Below are positions 1 through 11,100 of a DNA stretch of 64,000 nt, in pieces. This DNA is from Trematomus loennbergii. Its lineage: Eukaryota; Chordata; Actinopteri; Perciformes; Nototheniidae. A model generated the notes under the pieces. It saw only the letters and a program-made list of their open reading frames with translations, searched no databases and was not told where the DNA came from. The stretch is taken from the NCBI GenBank assembly GCA_012861695.1, contig JAAOOA010000060.1:6050683-6114682 (forward strand), in the 5' to 3' direction. The first letter of the stretch is position 1. Each line of letters begins with the position of its first letter. The translations under genes and the position numbers were made by a program.

Positions 1-484
1 ACAGGGGTTTGATGCACCAGATCTAGCCTTATGTCAGGCCATTCACCCCAGACGGCCCCCCCAGGAAAGTCCCCTTTTGCCGAGAGGTACCTCAGAACAC
101 GCCGATAGACAATCCTTACATTTGCTAACCTGGATACTAATCCCACTCGAGGTGTTGAAGTGTGGAAACGGCTTTATTTGAACAGCTGGGATCATTAGAA
201 ACGAGGTGTAAAATAACAAAAAGTGCCAATATATCACACATGAGCATTTGTTTGTTTTCACACCTCTAAAATGCTTTTGTCTGAAATAGGAAGAAAGATG
301 AGATTTATTTGATGTCCTCTTTTGCGACACATTTCTTTCCTACATTCGTTCTTTAACGACTAGGGAAATGTCAGTGAAAGAATGCCTTTGTCTGGTTTTT
401 GTTCTTTGTCTTCATTGGTGCTGTAAGACATGGTATTTCACTCACAGTAAACATTTTATCACAACAAAACCATGCCCCTACCAT
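1..484. other. Unassigned sequence
   Basis: I see no recognisable gene, RNA or repeat family. The short open frames here have no known motif and are judged to be chance. Confidence 0.5.
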
Positions 485-950
485 AATTCAACCCAGTCTC
501 ACGGCATTTCGTTTTATAGTCACGACATTTAATCTATTGATTCGTGTTCACCAACACAATTTTCCCCTTTTTTTCGTGTCACACAGAACGATTTTAAAAG
601 CAATGTATTTCTATTGGTAGTATGTTTCGTGCCTGCACCATGTCTTTTGTCGGGTCTTGGAAGACCGGAAGCTGTGTGGTTCATAAAAAAAATGTCTTAC
701 TCAATATCAAGCCACGATTATTCTTCTTATTTTAAATCATATAATGTCGGACTTTTTTTGCCGTCCGTGAGGAAAAGAAATGGGGCTCGGAGCCTCAGAA
801 TACTGAAATCTGTATTTTTTTCCTTCTAATTTGTTATTCTTTTCTAAATAACACACTGTTATTTACTCAACAATAACACACAATTATCCTTGTTTTTATT
901 TATTTGTTTAATTCTATAATATATGGGCTTTTTTGCCGTCCGTCAGGAAC
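485..950 (+). repeat. Partial copy of a CAGTCTCACGGCATTTCG-type TIR element
   Basis: The stretch from about 490 starts with the inverted-repeat end ACCCAGTCTCACGGCATTTC and continues with the same subterminal sequence as the complete copy at 15648-16257. Internal blocks such as the GCCGTCCGTGAGG stretch are also shared. No matching right end is visible, so this copy is truncated or rearranged. It is non-coding. A superfamily cannot be assigned from this copy alone. Confidence 0.7.
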
Positions 951-1795
951 TGAATTTCAAAATAAAGTCACTGGAAACAGACATAGGCGATACACACCCA
1001 CTGAACGGATTACCCAAGATCCTAAGCTATGGTTGAAGCTCAGTTTTTGGATGTTTTAGCCACAATGCACATTGGGATATGGTGTTTATGCGATATGAAA
1101 TCCGAAAACATTTAAAATTAAAATAATACTTTTTTCCGAGTGTACTTGCTTTTCTCTTTGAAAGTCATCACATAACGGCATTGTAATACACGGTTCGGCT
1201 GCATTAAATATTACACATCTGCCGTAGTTCTTTATTTATAGAGCCCTGATTAGAAGACCTTTGGACAAACTGGAAGAACTGCCACCGAAACTGAATACAT
1301 GACGTGGATCATAAATACATCAGCAATTAAACAACATCTTCAATTTCTCTTGACACAATACGTCTCCTTGCAGTATCAATACTAATTCGGCTGACTTTTC
1401 CATTTGATCCAATGGGTAGATAGGTAGCGGTGCACAGCTGATAGACAGGGACTTGTCGTTTTTAAAGATATTACTGATTTTCTTTGAATTAAAGAATGTA
1501 AATACTGAGTTGAGAGCATAGTCAGGGGTTTTGGGTGATGGGAGACACATCTATGGATTCAGAATTTCAATAGCTTACCATTAAATGACGGATATACCTT
1601 TCTGATGTTTTACAAATCAGATATTAATAAGTAAAACATGTCAAATAATATAGCAATATCCTGTAAGATTATGTGAAAACATGAATAAAACTACACATCT
1701 TCAGATGTTATACATACATAAGTGTCCTACACTAATAATAAAGAGTATAATTTGTTGTGTTAACACTTTAACTTGGGTATTGTCCACAGTAGATG
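951..1795. other. Unassigned AT-rich sequence
   Basis: No convincing coding or repeat signature was seen. A short minus-strand open frame at 1320-1550 lacks any recognisable domain. Confidence 0.4.
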
Positions 1796-1799
1796 ACCA

Positions 1800-1910
1800 T
1801 TACATGTATGTATGATCTGTATGTGTAATGTGTATTTGTAAAGCGCTTTGAGATTCATTGATAAAGCGCTATAATAAATATAAGGATTATTATTATTATT
1901 ATATTATTTA
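1800..1910 (+). repeat. LINE/SINE 3' end with (ATT)n tail
   Basis: The sequence has the typical fish L2/CR1-like 3' end, with GTAAAGCGCTTTGAGATTC followed by AAAGCGCTATAATAAATATAAG. It closes with a (TTA)n tail at about 1888-1905. Only the 3' terminus is present, as expected for 5'-truncated retroposons. Confidence 0.65.
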
Positions 1911-2641
1911 AACTTGACAAGTTTTTTAACCCGCACCGCCTAGTGGTTAAAGTACGTTATTGCATTCTTTTGTTGAATATGTTATATTTGATGAAAGAAA
2001 TATTAAGTGTAGCGGCCAAAATCATATAGAAATAAAACAGATAATTAACTTAAAATACAGCCGCTGAGGCACTAGTTAGCAGATCTTACGCAGGGCAATG
2101 ATCCAGGTCCAGACAAGATTCTCCGTTGTGCATTTATTATGATCCAATATCATTGACAATGAACAGGTTTCCTATGGTTGGTTCCTTTAAGCCTTTCCTA
2201 TGGCTTTCCTTTCTTGTGGTTGAAACACCCTGGTAAAAAACCGTTTGCCTACTAGTGCTCTGGCTCCCACCACCCACCTGTCTCCAATATATACAATTAC
2301 ACCAGGTGCTCTAATCACCCAGTACCCAAACGTGCCTTCAATATAAGAGCATAGAAACTACTTTAACTTATGACGCTAACTAAGAATACATTTACAATAA
2401 TCACTATAAACAGCAAGAAAATAAATGTTAAACTATTAAATAATATAAAGAGATATATAGCTCCAACATTAAGAGTACATACAAAATAGGGGGAAACTAG
2501 AAGGTCAATGATAGAAATATAGAATATCAAATATCAAAAAGATACTGTAAGTGATCTCTACAATAAAACAGTTTAGTGCAGGATGTACAAAGATATTAAT
2601 AGGAGGACGTGCAAAACAGACAAACTAATAAACCTTTATTT
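1911..2641. other. Unassigned sequence, possible LTR-like fragment
   Basis: A TGTAGCGGCC start near 2009 resembles the 5' edge of some fish LTRs, and a copy of a CA-rich A/T stretch follows. No partner LTR, primer site or coding region was found, so no call is made. Confidence 0.25.
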
Positions 2642-3520
2642 AACCTGTTAAGCCCTGAGCCTGTTTTTCAGGTCTCAGGCTCGAAAATGACATTCCCAGA
2701 ACAAATGACCATATCTTCCCTTCTAAAAGGGTTAAATTAATAATCTTTTTTCTCAAAGTAATGATAAACCTGTGAGTTGGATGTAGAAAAGTCAGAATCA
2801 ATATAGATGTTTTTTATTTTAAAGAGAATTCAGATTTTACATAGTAAAAAACTGTAAATTATAGTGGCCGTCCAAAAATTCTTTTTTACTTATAGTGAAA
2901 ACTACCCTTGGATGATGGTAAGGTAGACTAAAAGCTTTAGGAATCCAAAGTACAACATATAAGTACCCTGTATCAAGATTGATGCAAAACAAGTGACATT
3001 TGACCTTTTTAGAGAGGTTTAGCCAAAAACACTCCACCTCTGAGGTGATTTGGGTGTAAATGTTTTTTTTTCTCATATCTCTGGAACCCATTGGTCGATT
3101 TTGACTCTTTCTGACCGTTACAGCCAATAGAATCGAAGGGGGTCCCCCACACACACTCATTGTGAAACAAAAAGGTGGGGGCTTTGCGCATGTAATTTTG
3201 CATTAGAGTGAAGCTACATTCTAGCTCTGACATCTAGAAACGGAATAGCATGGATTATCCGTTTTATTGATCATGGATGATCAGAAATCATTTCAAAGGG
3301 ACACAGACACATTGGATTAACCTATGGATTAATTTCAGCAGTGTTTTTATCGTTTTAATGCCATTGAAGACCACTTTGGAGAGACTACAGAGCCAAGGTA
3401 ACCTTGTTAGCATTTTTAGCTACCTAGCGTCACCTGTTTTGATGTCTGTTTTTGTTTATAACGTCGCAAATCCGTATAATTCAGTGATAATGAGGGTACC
3501 CATTCTGTGTCACCTCACGA
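2642..3520 (+). repeat. TTAA-type (piggyBac-like) element, copy 1, right end missing
   Basis: It begins TTAACCTGTTAAGCCCTGAG, which is the left inverted terminus of the complete copy at 37142-38175. It then follows the copy at 26397-27110 for most of its length, including the GTTTTAATGCCATTGAA block. No right terminus is visible. It is non-coding as far as I can see. The minus-strand open frame at 2837-3160 has no domain and is interrupted in the sister copies. Confidence 0.65.
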
Positions 3521-3639
3521 TGTGAATCGATGTCATGGATGTGGAACTCAGGAGGCCGGGCACAAGGTCGGGCAAGAAGGCGACGACGGGACAGCTCCGT
3601 AGGGCGGGCAGGAAGGTGGCGACGGGACAGCTCCGGAGG

Positions 3640-3885
3640 ACGAGGTACGCCGCAATTTGAGAAGGGACTTGAAAAGGGACATTAGAGGGGACTTGAGAGG
3701 GGACTCGAGAAGGGACATTAGAGGGGACTTGAGAGGGGACTCGAGAAGGGACTCGAGAGGGGACTTGAAAAGGGACTTGGAAAGGGACTTGGAAAGGGAC
3801 TTGAGAAGGGATTAGAAAAGGGACTAGAGTAGGGACTAGAGAAGGGACTTGAGTAGGGACTTGAGAAGGGACTTGAGAAGACCGG
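3640..3885. repeat. Minisatellite, ~12-bp unit (GAGAAGGGACTT)
   Basis: About twenty tandem copies of a 10-12-bp unit of the form GAGAAGGGACTT / GAGAGGGGACTC are visible. Overlapping long open frames in several frames (PSRVPSQVP-type and SSPFSSP-type repeats) are a by-product of the repeat. Confidence 0.85.
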
Positions 3886-4150
3886 ACCTCCAACAGGAGA
3901 CGGGGAGCTGGAGTTGGTCGGAACGCCGACAGGACCCGGGGAACTGGCGGCAGTCGGAACGCCGACAGGACACGGGGGGCTGGCGTCGGCCATGGAGCCA
4001 GTACTGGAGCCGAAACTGGAGCCAGAAACATGGCAGCAGGGGCCGGAACTGGAGCCGGAAACATGGCTGCAGGGGCCGGAACTGGAGCCGGAAACTTGGC
4101 TGCTGGGGCCGGAACTGGAGCTGGAACTGGAGCCGGAAACATGGTTGCTG
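3886..4150. repeat. Minisatellite, ~33-36-bp GC-rich unit
   Basis: Tandem imperfect copies of a unit built on GGAGCCGGAAACATGGCTGC and GGGGCCGGAACT are visible. The repeat opens reading frames on both strands (GAGTGAGNMAA-type on plus, PAPVPAPAAMF-type on minus). These are low complexity and are not annotated as genes. Confidence 0.8.
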
Positions 4151-4910
4151 GGGCACCGGCTGGAATCCTGGCCTTGCGTCTCCTAGAGACCTTTTGGAGG
4201 CTCCTTGGACCTCCTAAGGCAAGGCGGGATCCCAGGAAGGGTTTGAGGCTTGAGGCTGGCACTCAGGGCTGCTTGTAAAAAGTCTTAGCTTCTCAGGCAA
4301 CAAGCTCCTAAGCCAGGGCTTGCTGTCAACCTCCCTGCGTGCCTCTTTAAGGGCAGCCTCTTTGGCCCTTCTGGATGAGGCCCTCCTCCAGTCATTGCAA
4401 ATACATTCCAGAAGGTATTTAAGCTCATAAAGCTCTTGGCTAAATGAAAAAACTCCTGGGTCCATACTGGTCTGTTCGTACTGTCAGGGTGGGGAAAATA
4501 GGACCCAAGTGCAGTTAAAAAATACAAAAAGGTTTGGTTAACAAAAAGCGAGCTTTATTAAAAAAAAAAGCCAAAGACATGAACAACAAGAAACTAATTA
4601 ACAAAAACAAAACCGGGGAGCACGACAGACAGGAACAAGCAGGAGACTTGGACAAGCATAGACGAGCATAGGCGAGGCAGGGAACATGGACACGAAGAGA
4701 CGACAGGTAGCATGGACATGAAACGACGACGAACAGACATGGAGCACAGGGGAAGACAAGACTAAATACACAGAAGGGTAATCACAGGACAAGACACAGC
4801 TGGGCAGGGGAGGCAGAAACAAAAGGGCAACAGGTGAACACAATCAGACACACCAGGGAAACTAAAGACAGGGAGGCAAACACAGGAAGTAGTACCAGAC
4901 AAGACACAAG
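4151..4910. other. Interspersed-repeat-like sequence and Harbinger target site
   Basis: The A-rich, CA-rich stretch at about 4480-4907 has the look of a common fish interspersed repeat, but I cannot name the family. Its text appears to resume at 15152 (ACAAG then GAGGAAAAC), so it was probably the insertion target of the Harbinger element. The AAG at 4908-4910 pairs with CAG at 15149-15151 as an imperfect 3-bp target duplication. Confidence 0.4.
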
Positions 4911-4950
4911 GGCCCGTTCTCATGTCTTCAAATGTCCCTCCTCGACTCCT
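4911..4950 (+). repeat. Left terminal inverted repeat of Harbinger element
   Basis: It pairs with the reverse complement of about 15109-15148. The match runs from GGCCCGTTCTC through TCCTCGACTCCT with one extra C on the left side. Confidence 0.9.
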
Positions 4951-5378
4951 CGGTCCTCCGGTAGTGACCCGGAAATGAATTTTAGCGCGCCATGTTGAAG
5001 GACATCTCATTTCTCGAAATGCACATCGAGGACCGAGCATCGAGCGTCGAGGAGGCTCTCTGGAGGAGCTATAACCGAGGATACACTGATGGGTCCTCCA
5101 CGGCTCCTTCGCGGATGCATTTCCGGGAACGGTGGGTATAAAAGAGGCGTGACACACCGCTGGAATCATTTCAAAACCATGGCGGGAGCAATGCATAAAT
5201 GTAAGTGTTGATAATGATTCGTTGTATAAGTTATGTAAGAAGTGAAATGCGCGATCCAACTCAGCCCGTCTGTATGCAGTTAGAGCCCTCTAACCGCATT
5301 CCTTATTGACATTTCACCTGATATTCTTTATGTTTTCATCCACATTTTAACTACACCCAATCCACCTGCAGGTCCGCT

Positions 5379-5628
5379 GCAACTCTGACTACTTTTAAAT
5401 CCAGGCTGAAGACTTTTCTTTTTGCCGCTGCTTTTAATTGAACTATTCACATCTTAAACTGCACTGTAACTTTTATCCATGTATTTTTTCTTTTAATGTT
5501 TATTTTATTATCTTTTCTTTTTAATGACTTAAATGCCATTTTCTAATGTCTTCCATTTATGTAAAGCACTTTGAATTGCCTTGTGTTGAAAGGTGCTATA
5601 TAAATAAACTTGCCTTGCCTTGCCTTAC
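5379..5628 (+). repeat. L2/CR1-like LINE 3' end with (CTTGC)n tail
   Basis: It starts GCAACTCTGACTACTTTTAA and ends with CACTTTGAATTGCC, CTATATAAATAAACTTGCC and a CTTGC repeat. The same segment, starting at the same base, recurs at 34194-34451. It lies in the first intron of the Myb-like gene. Confidence 0.75.
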
Positions 5629-6637
5629 AGCATGCCATGATGTATAAAAGTGCAAACGTTTTTTTTTTGTAGAGTATTACATCAACCAGAACTTTGTTTA
5701 GCATTCAGCACTATCATTTGGTTTGGGCTATGTTGTTATACTAGAAAGTCTTCCAACAGTTTTAAGCGACAACTTTTTCTTTGTCTTTTCACAGGGACAG
5801 AGCAAGACACTCTGACCTCATTAAAGTGAGGGTCGAAAACGACAATCTTTTCACTGGCCGAAGGCACACTGCCAAGAAAGCCTGGGAGTGAGTGACATTT
5901 TCCTGGATTGGGAACATATGATCCTTAGCATTTACATATTGGTGGTTACAATTGGTATTTTAATATTGTCTGCTGAACCTGTGAGTTTAAATATCGATAG
6001 CTTTGATAGATGACACCTGTTGCTGCAGACCTTATTAATTGCTGACCAGCTTGAAACATCTCTTGTATCACTCAGGGAAATTCTAAAGGCCCTTGGCTTG
6101 TGCGGTGCTGTAACCCCCACGCAGATCGGGAAAAAGTGGGATAACCTGAAACGGAAATACAAGGTAATGTGTTATCATTCTTTCGTTTACTCATGTGTGT
6201 CTGTGAAACCATGGTTGTGTCTGCTCCACATAGCTGCTTTTGTATAACTTTACCTCTCGTTTTTGTAGGAGTTGAGATGCCCCCCAACCGGGTCAGGGAC
6301 CGACAGGGGAGAGGCCACAGCAGCCACATGGCCGTATTTTACGGCCATGCATGAGGCCATCGGTGGGAGGCCATCGATCGACCCTCCCATCCTGATGGAC
6401 TCCGCCACGGCTGCTGTGGCTTCTGGCAGTGGCTCAACACCCACTGTCCAGAGCCAGGCCACAGTGGAGGATGAGGAGGCCACAGAGTCTGGCTCGGACA
6501 GCCAGCAGTGTGTTGAGCCATCCACCTCTGCCGGTCCCCCTCCCCGCAAAAGAAGTAAAGGCGTTATTATGCAGTTCCTGGAGGCAGAGGCGGTCAAGGA
6601 GGAGGACCGCTTCAACCGCCAGCAGGCAGCTGCGGAG

Positions 6638-6642
6638 GAAGC
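6638..6642 (+). other. Gypsy target-site duplication, left (GAAGC)
   Basis: GAAGC directly precedes the 5' LTR and is repeated at 11915-11919 after the 3' LTR. Confidence 0.95.
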
Positions 6643-6797
6643 TGTTGTGCACCGACAGAAATGCTAGAGAGATGCATGTTATTTACGTTTGCTTTCTCTC
6701 ATTCCAGGCTTCCTGATTATTTTCACCTGTGTCTCCTGTGCTCATCAATGTCAGCCCCGCCCCTGATTGGTCCCACCTGTGTCTAGTTACCCTGTGC

Positions 6798-6837
6798 TTA
6801 TATTCCCCTGTCTCCCAAGTGTTCTTTGTCAGTTCGT
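6798..6837 (+). promoter_or_regulatory. LTR promoter: TATA-like box and probable transcription start
   Basis: TTATATT at 6798-6804 lies about 28 bp upstream of GTCAGTTCGT at 6828-6837. That 10-mer is the exact complement of the primer-site candidate at 7078-7087. This places the predicted RNA 5' end at or near 6828, as expected for self-priming elements. Confidence 0.65.
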
Positions 6838-6991
6838 ATTGTCTCTTGCTATGGTCAGGTCTATGCTCTTTGTGCTCTTGTAAAGTTTGATTCCTCACTA
6901 CGTGAGCGCTTTCATTTTGTTCCTCTATTTTTGTCATCTCGGTTAGAGATTTGATAGTTACCTTTTTTGTTGTTCATTGCTGTATTTGGAA

Positions 6992-6997
6992 AATAAA
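6992..6997 (+). promoter_or_regulatory. Polyadenylation signal AATAAA in 5' LTR
   Basis: AATAAA occurs in GGAAAATAAAGTATC. The functional copy for the element's RNA is its counterpart at 11831-11836 in the 3' LTR. Confidence 0.7.
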
Positions 6998-7077
6998 GTA
7001 TCTTACAAGTACTTTACCTCTGTCTCCCGGGTCGTGCAATTGGGTCCTACATCCTAAGTGTCTGAGTTCGTAACAGA

Positions 7078-7087
7078 ACGAACTGAC
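7078..7087 (+). other. Self-primer binding site
   Basis: ACGAACTGAC begins two bases after the 5' LTR. It does not start with TGG, as a tRNA primer site usually does. It is the perfect 10-nt complement of 6828-6837 inside the LTR. Tf1/sushi elements are known to prime reverse transcription with the 5' end of their own RNA, and this arrangement fits that mechanism. Confidence 0.7.
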
Positions 7088-7091
7088 CATT

Positions 7092-8171
7092 ATGGACCCA
7101 GCCGACCCAAGAACGCTTCACGCAGCGCTGTCAGCACAGGGCGTGAAGATCTTTCATCACGAGGAACAGCTGGGCCTAGTCAACCAGGAAATGCAAGAAC
7201 TAAGAGGACGCCAGGCCGGGATTCAGGAAGCATTATCCACACAGATGCAACAACTGGCTGTCCAAATGAATCATTTTTTCACTCACCAACAGACTGCTCC
7301 TCCGGTGACGTCATCCACAACTGAGAGGTTGCCTGTCAATGCTCCAGCTGATTTCCCAAGTCAGGCTGTTTCTTCCCCTTTACGGCTGGCTCTTCCGGAG
7401 AGATTTTCCGGAGATTCTTCTAATTGCAGAGCCTTTTTGGTACAGTGCGATCTGCATTTTCAACACAACCCAGGAGCCTTTTCATCGGACCATGGTAAAG
7501 TGGCGTTTATTGTGTCTCATTTAACGGGAAGAGCTGCAGCCTGGGCTACTGCAGAATGGTCAAGAGAAACTGAACTATGTTACTCATTGACCGATTTCAT
7601 AGAGACTATGAGTCGTATTTTTGACCACTCATCGCCTGCTACAGAGGCCAGCAGAAAACTTTTTCATATACGCCAGCTCAACCGCCAGGTGGTTGATTAC
7701 GCCATCGAGTTTCGCACAGCAGCAGCGGACAGCGGATGGAATGTTCCGGCTCTTCGTGACGCCTTCATGACGGGACTTTCGGAACCGATAAAAGACCAGC
7801 TGGCTCCACTGGAGACACCCCGGGATCTGGAATCTCTCATCGCCGTGGCCATCCGGATCGATAACCGTCTTCGGGAAAGAGAGAGGGAGCGTCGACGCAA
7901 CCGAGACGTTATTCCCAGCTCCCAGAATGCATCTTGGTGGGTCGCGCCGCCAGCCGAGGATGTCCAGCCCATGTTACCACACCGTCAGAGGATTACACTT
8001 CCGAATGGCTCCGGGGAACCCATGCAGCTGGGAAGAACCAGGCTTTCTCTGGAGGAGAGGCAGCGCCGTCTACGGGAGGGTTGTTGTTTCTACTGCGGCC
8101 AGTCGGATCATCAACTCGCTTCATGCCCGGGAAAAGATCGTGCTCACCAGTCAAAAGGAGGGCGCTGGTGA
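7092..8171 (+). CDS. gag: Gag polyprotein of Gypsy element
   Basis: This is a 359-residue structural protein that would form the cytoplasmic virus-like particle. The start codon (7092) is the first ATG in frame after the LTR. Residues 1-60 are helical and glutamine-rich (a coiled-coil-like stretch). The middle holds the capsid-like region ([19 protein letters not shown]). Near the C-terminus is one CCHC zinc knuckle, [14 protein letters not shown] (C-x2-C-x4-H-x4-C), for RNA packaging. The length and order match sushi-type Gag. The stop (TGA, 8169-8171) lies 34 bp beyond the GGGAAAA slip site. The frame is fully open. Confidence 0.93.
   Translation: MDPADPRTLHAALSAQGVKIFHHEEQLGLVNQEMQELRGRQAGIQEALSTQMQQLAVQMNHFFTHQQTAPPVTSSTTERLPVNAPADFPSQAVSSPLRLALPERFSGDSSNCRAFLVQCDLHFQHNPGAFSSDHGKVAFIVSHLTGRAAAWATAEWSRETELCYSLTDFIETMSRIFDHSSPATEASRKLFHIRQLNRQVVDYAIEFRTAAADSGWNVPALRDAFMTGLSEPIKDQLAPLETPRDLESLIAVAIRIDNRLRERERERRRNRDVIPSSQNASWWVAPPAEDVQPMLPHRQRITLPNGSGEPMQLGRTRLSLEERQRRLREGCCFYCGQSDHQLASCPGKDRAHQSKGGRW
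8129..8135 (+). promoter_or_regulatory. Predicted -1 ribosomal frameshift site GGGAAAA
   Basis: In the gag frame the heptamer reads G GGA AAA, a canonical X XXY YYZ slippery pattern. Pol lies in the -1 frame relative to gag and is open from well upstream of this point. Shifting here joins the zinc knuckle directly to the protease region. Sushi-derived genes are known to use a G GGA AAN heptamer at the same place. Confidence 0.75.
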
Positions 8172-11100
8172 GCAAGTTTCCCGCAGACTTTCCTCCTCGA
8201 CCTGTTACGCAGGTAAACATTTGTATTAACAATCAAACCATTGACCAGGGTGTGTTAATAGACTCAGGGGCTGACGAAAGTCTTATGGACTGGGGCGTAG
8301 TAAATCAGCTAGAAATAAAGACTGTTCCGCTATCTCATCCTATTAATGCCAGTGCCTTAGACGGCCGCTTGTTGTTCACAGTTACCCATTGCACTGAGCC
8401 CATTCAGATTACTGTGAATAAGGACCATACCGAGAGCATGCAATTCCATATTTTTGAGTCGGCTCAGCACCCGATTATATTGGGGTTTCCATGGCTAAAG
8501 ATCCACAATCCTCACATTGACTGGCGTTCAGGGAAAATTAAAGAATGGGGAGAGGATTGTATGGGCAGGTGTAAACTTTCACAACCTGTTAATGCACCAA
8601 CAGACTCTCGTAAAATCATTATAGATCACCCCGACTATCCTGATCTACAGAAGGTACCTTCCTGTTACCATGATTTAAAGGAAGCCTTTAACAAATCCAA
8701 AGCCATGTCGCTACCTCCTCACCGAGATTTTGACTGTCCCATTGATCTCTTACCGGGAGCCCCCATTCCCAAGGGGAAACTTTATTCGATTTCGAGACCT
8801 GAGAGAGCAGCAATGGACGAATACATTTCCTCTTCACTCAAATCAGGAATTATCCGTCCTTCATCTTCTCCAGCCGGAGCGGGATTTTTCTTTGTGGGAA
8901 AGAAAGACGGGTCTCTGAGACCTTGCATAGACTACAGTCCACTAAATGACATTACGGTGAAGAACCGCTATCCTCTGCCACTCATGACATCTGCCTTTGA
9001 ACTACTTCAAACTGCCAAAATATTCACCAAGTTAGATTTAAGAAATGCATATCACTTGGTTAGAATAAGAAAAGGGGATGAGTGGAAGACAGGATTCAAC
9101 ACTCAGAGTGGTCACTATGAGTATCTAGTAATGCCTTTTGGACTATGCAATGCACCGGCTGTGTTTCAAGCTCTTGTGAATGAGGTTTTACGGGAATTTT
9201 TGAATATTTCAGTGTTTGTGTATCTGGATGATATTCTGATTTTCTCCCCAGACACTAAGTCTCATGTTAACCATGTCCGTCAGGTTTTGCAGAAACTGCT
9301 AGAGAATCAGTTATATGTCAAGGCAGAGAAGTGTGAGTTCCACACAAAAGAGGTATCCTTCTTAGGATACATAATCTCACCTAATCATATGCAAATGGAT
9401 CCTGCTAAAATCAGTGCAGTATCCCAGTGGCCTACACCAGACTCCAGGAAGAAGGTCCAACAGTTTCTAGGGTTTGCTAACTTCTATAGGAAGTTTATTA
9501 GGAATTTCAGTTCTGTTGCTGCCCCTCTACATGTTCTGACTTCTCCTAAGGTTCCTTTCAAGTGGACTCCCCAGGCGGACTTCGCTTTCCAACGTCTCAG
9601 AGAGAGATTCACATCAGCCCCCATACTCACCATTCCAGATCCCCAGCGCCAGTTTATGGTCGAGGTTGATGCTTCCAATGAGGGAATTGGAGGAGTACTG
9701 TCTCAACGTTCTGCAGAAGACAACAAGATGCATCCATGTGCTTACCTGTCGCGGAAACTGACAACGGCAGAGCGGAATTACGACGTGGGGAACAAGGAAC
9801 TGTTAGCTGTAAAAGCTGCCCTCGAGGAATGGAGACACTGGTTAGAGGGTGCAGAGCAGCCGTTTTTAGTCTGGACAGATCACAAGAATCTGGAATATAT
9901 AAGAAAGGCTAAGCGTCTCAACTCCCGTCAGGCCAGGTGGACACTATTCTTTAGTAGGTTCAATTTCACCCTCTCTTTTCGTCCCGGGTCTCAGAATCAA
10001 AAACCCGATGCTTTGTCTCGTCTTTATGATCCAGAACCACTTGCGGTAGAGCCCAAGACCATCCTTCCACTTAACCGTGTGATCGGAGCCTTTTCCTGGC
10101 AAGTGGAGTCGGACGTAAAAAAGGCGAATGTCAAGAATCCAGCACCTAGCGAGTGTCCCAACAATCTGCTGTTTGTTCCTGAGGCTCTTCACTCCAAGGT
10201 CATCCACTGGGCTCACTCATCTGTGCTTTCGTGCCATCCGGGGGTAACAAGGACAATGTTCAGGATACAACAACGTTTCTGGTGGCCAGCCATGAAGAAA
10301 GATGTGGCAGAGTACGTAGCGGCTTGTCCGGTGTGTGCGTGTAATAAGACCTCATCACAAGTCAAGATGGGCTTGCTCCAGCCCCTGCCGATTCCCCAAC
10401 GTCCTTGGTCACACATTTCAATGGATTTTGTGACAGGATTTCCTTCATCCAGAGGCAAGACTACGGTCTTAACAGTGGTGGATCGATTTTCAAAGATGGC
10501 TCACTTCATCCCATTGACCAAGCTTCCCTCTGCCAAAGTCACCGCAGAGGTCATGATGAATCACATATTCAGGATCCATGGATTCCCTGATGACATTGTT
10601 TCCGACAGGGGTCCACAATTCATTTCCGTTTTCTGGAAGGAGTTTTGTCGACTCATAGGTGCCACCGTCAGCTTGTCATCAGGATATCATCCTCAGTCAA
10701 ATGGACAGTCGGAGCGTCTGAACCAGGAACTAGAGACTACGCTACGTTGTCTCGTCTCCCGGAACCAGACTACCTGGAGTGACCACCTCACATGGGTCGA
10801 GTTTGCCCACAATACTCTTCCTACGGCAGCCACAGGTGTCTCTCCATTCCATTGTGTCAATGGTTTCCAGCCTCCATTTTTCCCTAACAACGAGGAAGAG
10901 GTGAGGGTTCCATCGGCTCATGCCATGATCAGACGTTGTCGACGAGTTTGGGCTGGTGCTCGCCAGGCTCTTCTCCGAAGTTCAGCTCGGATGAAGGCTG
11001 TTGCAGACGTCCATCGCAGGGTCGCTCCCTCCTACAGACCAGGCCAAAATGTTTGGCTTTCCACTAAGGACTTACCACTCCATGTCGCCTCAAGGAAACT

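Larger units (their letters stand above)
6643..7075 (+). repeat. 5' LTR of Gypsy element
   Basis: The 433-bp repeat starts TGTTGTGCACCGAC and ends GTTCGTAACA. It carries a TATA-like box (TTATATT, 6798-6804), a likely start of transcription near 6828, and AATAAA at 6992-6997. Confidence 0.95.

Noticed and set aside
3510..4262. A 250-codon minus-strand open frame, proline-rich
   Set aside because: It follows the minisatellite units exactly and similar frames are open on both strands; composition is low complexity with no domain.
5179..5900. Alternative splice (donor after AAATGTAA) that would keep the Myb-like frame open without a frameshift
   Set aside because: The GTAAGT donor at 5201 is much stronger, and using it gives the conserved KWTEQDTLT start of the SANT domain. 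The frameshift reading is preferred, though not proven.
6683..6937. An 84-codon minus-strand frame present twice (again at 11522-11776)
   Set aside because: It is identical because both copies lie in the LTRs, and it is antisense to the LTR promoter region. No domain; not a conserved gene.
7060..7110. A tRNA-type primer binding site after the 5' LTR
   Set aside because: No TGG-starting tRNA complement is present at the LTR edge; the complement to the LTR's own RNA start is exact.
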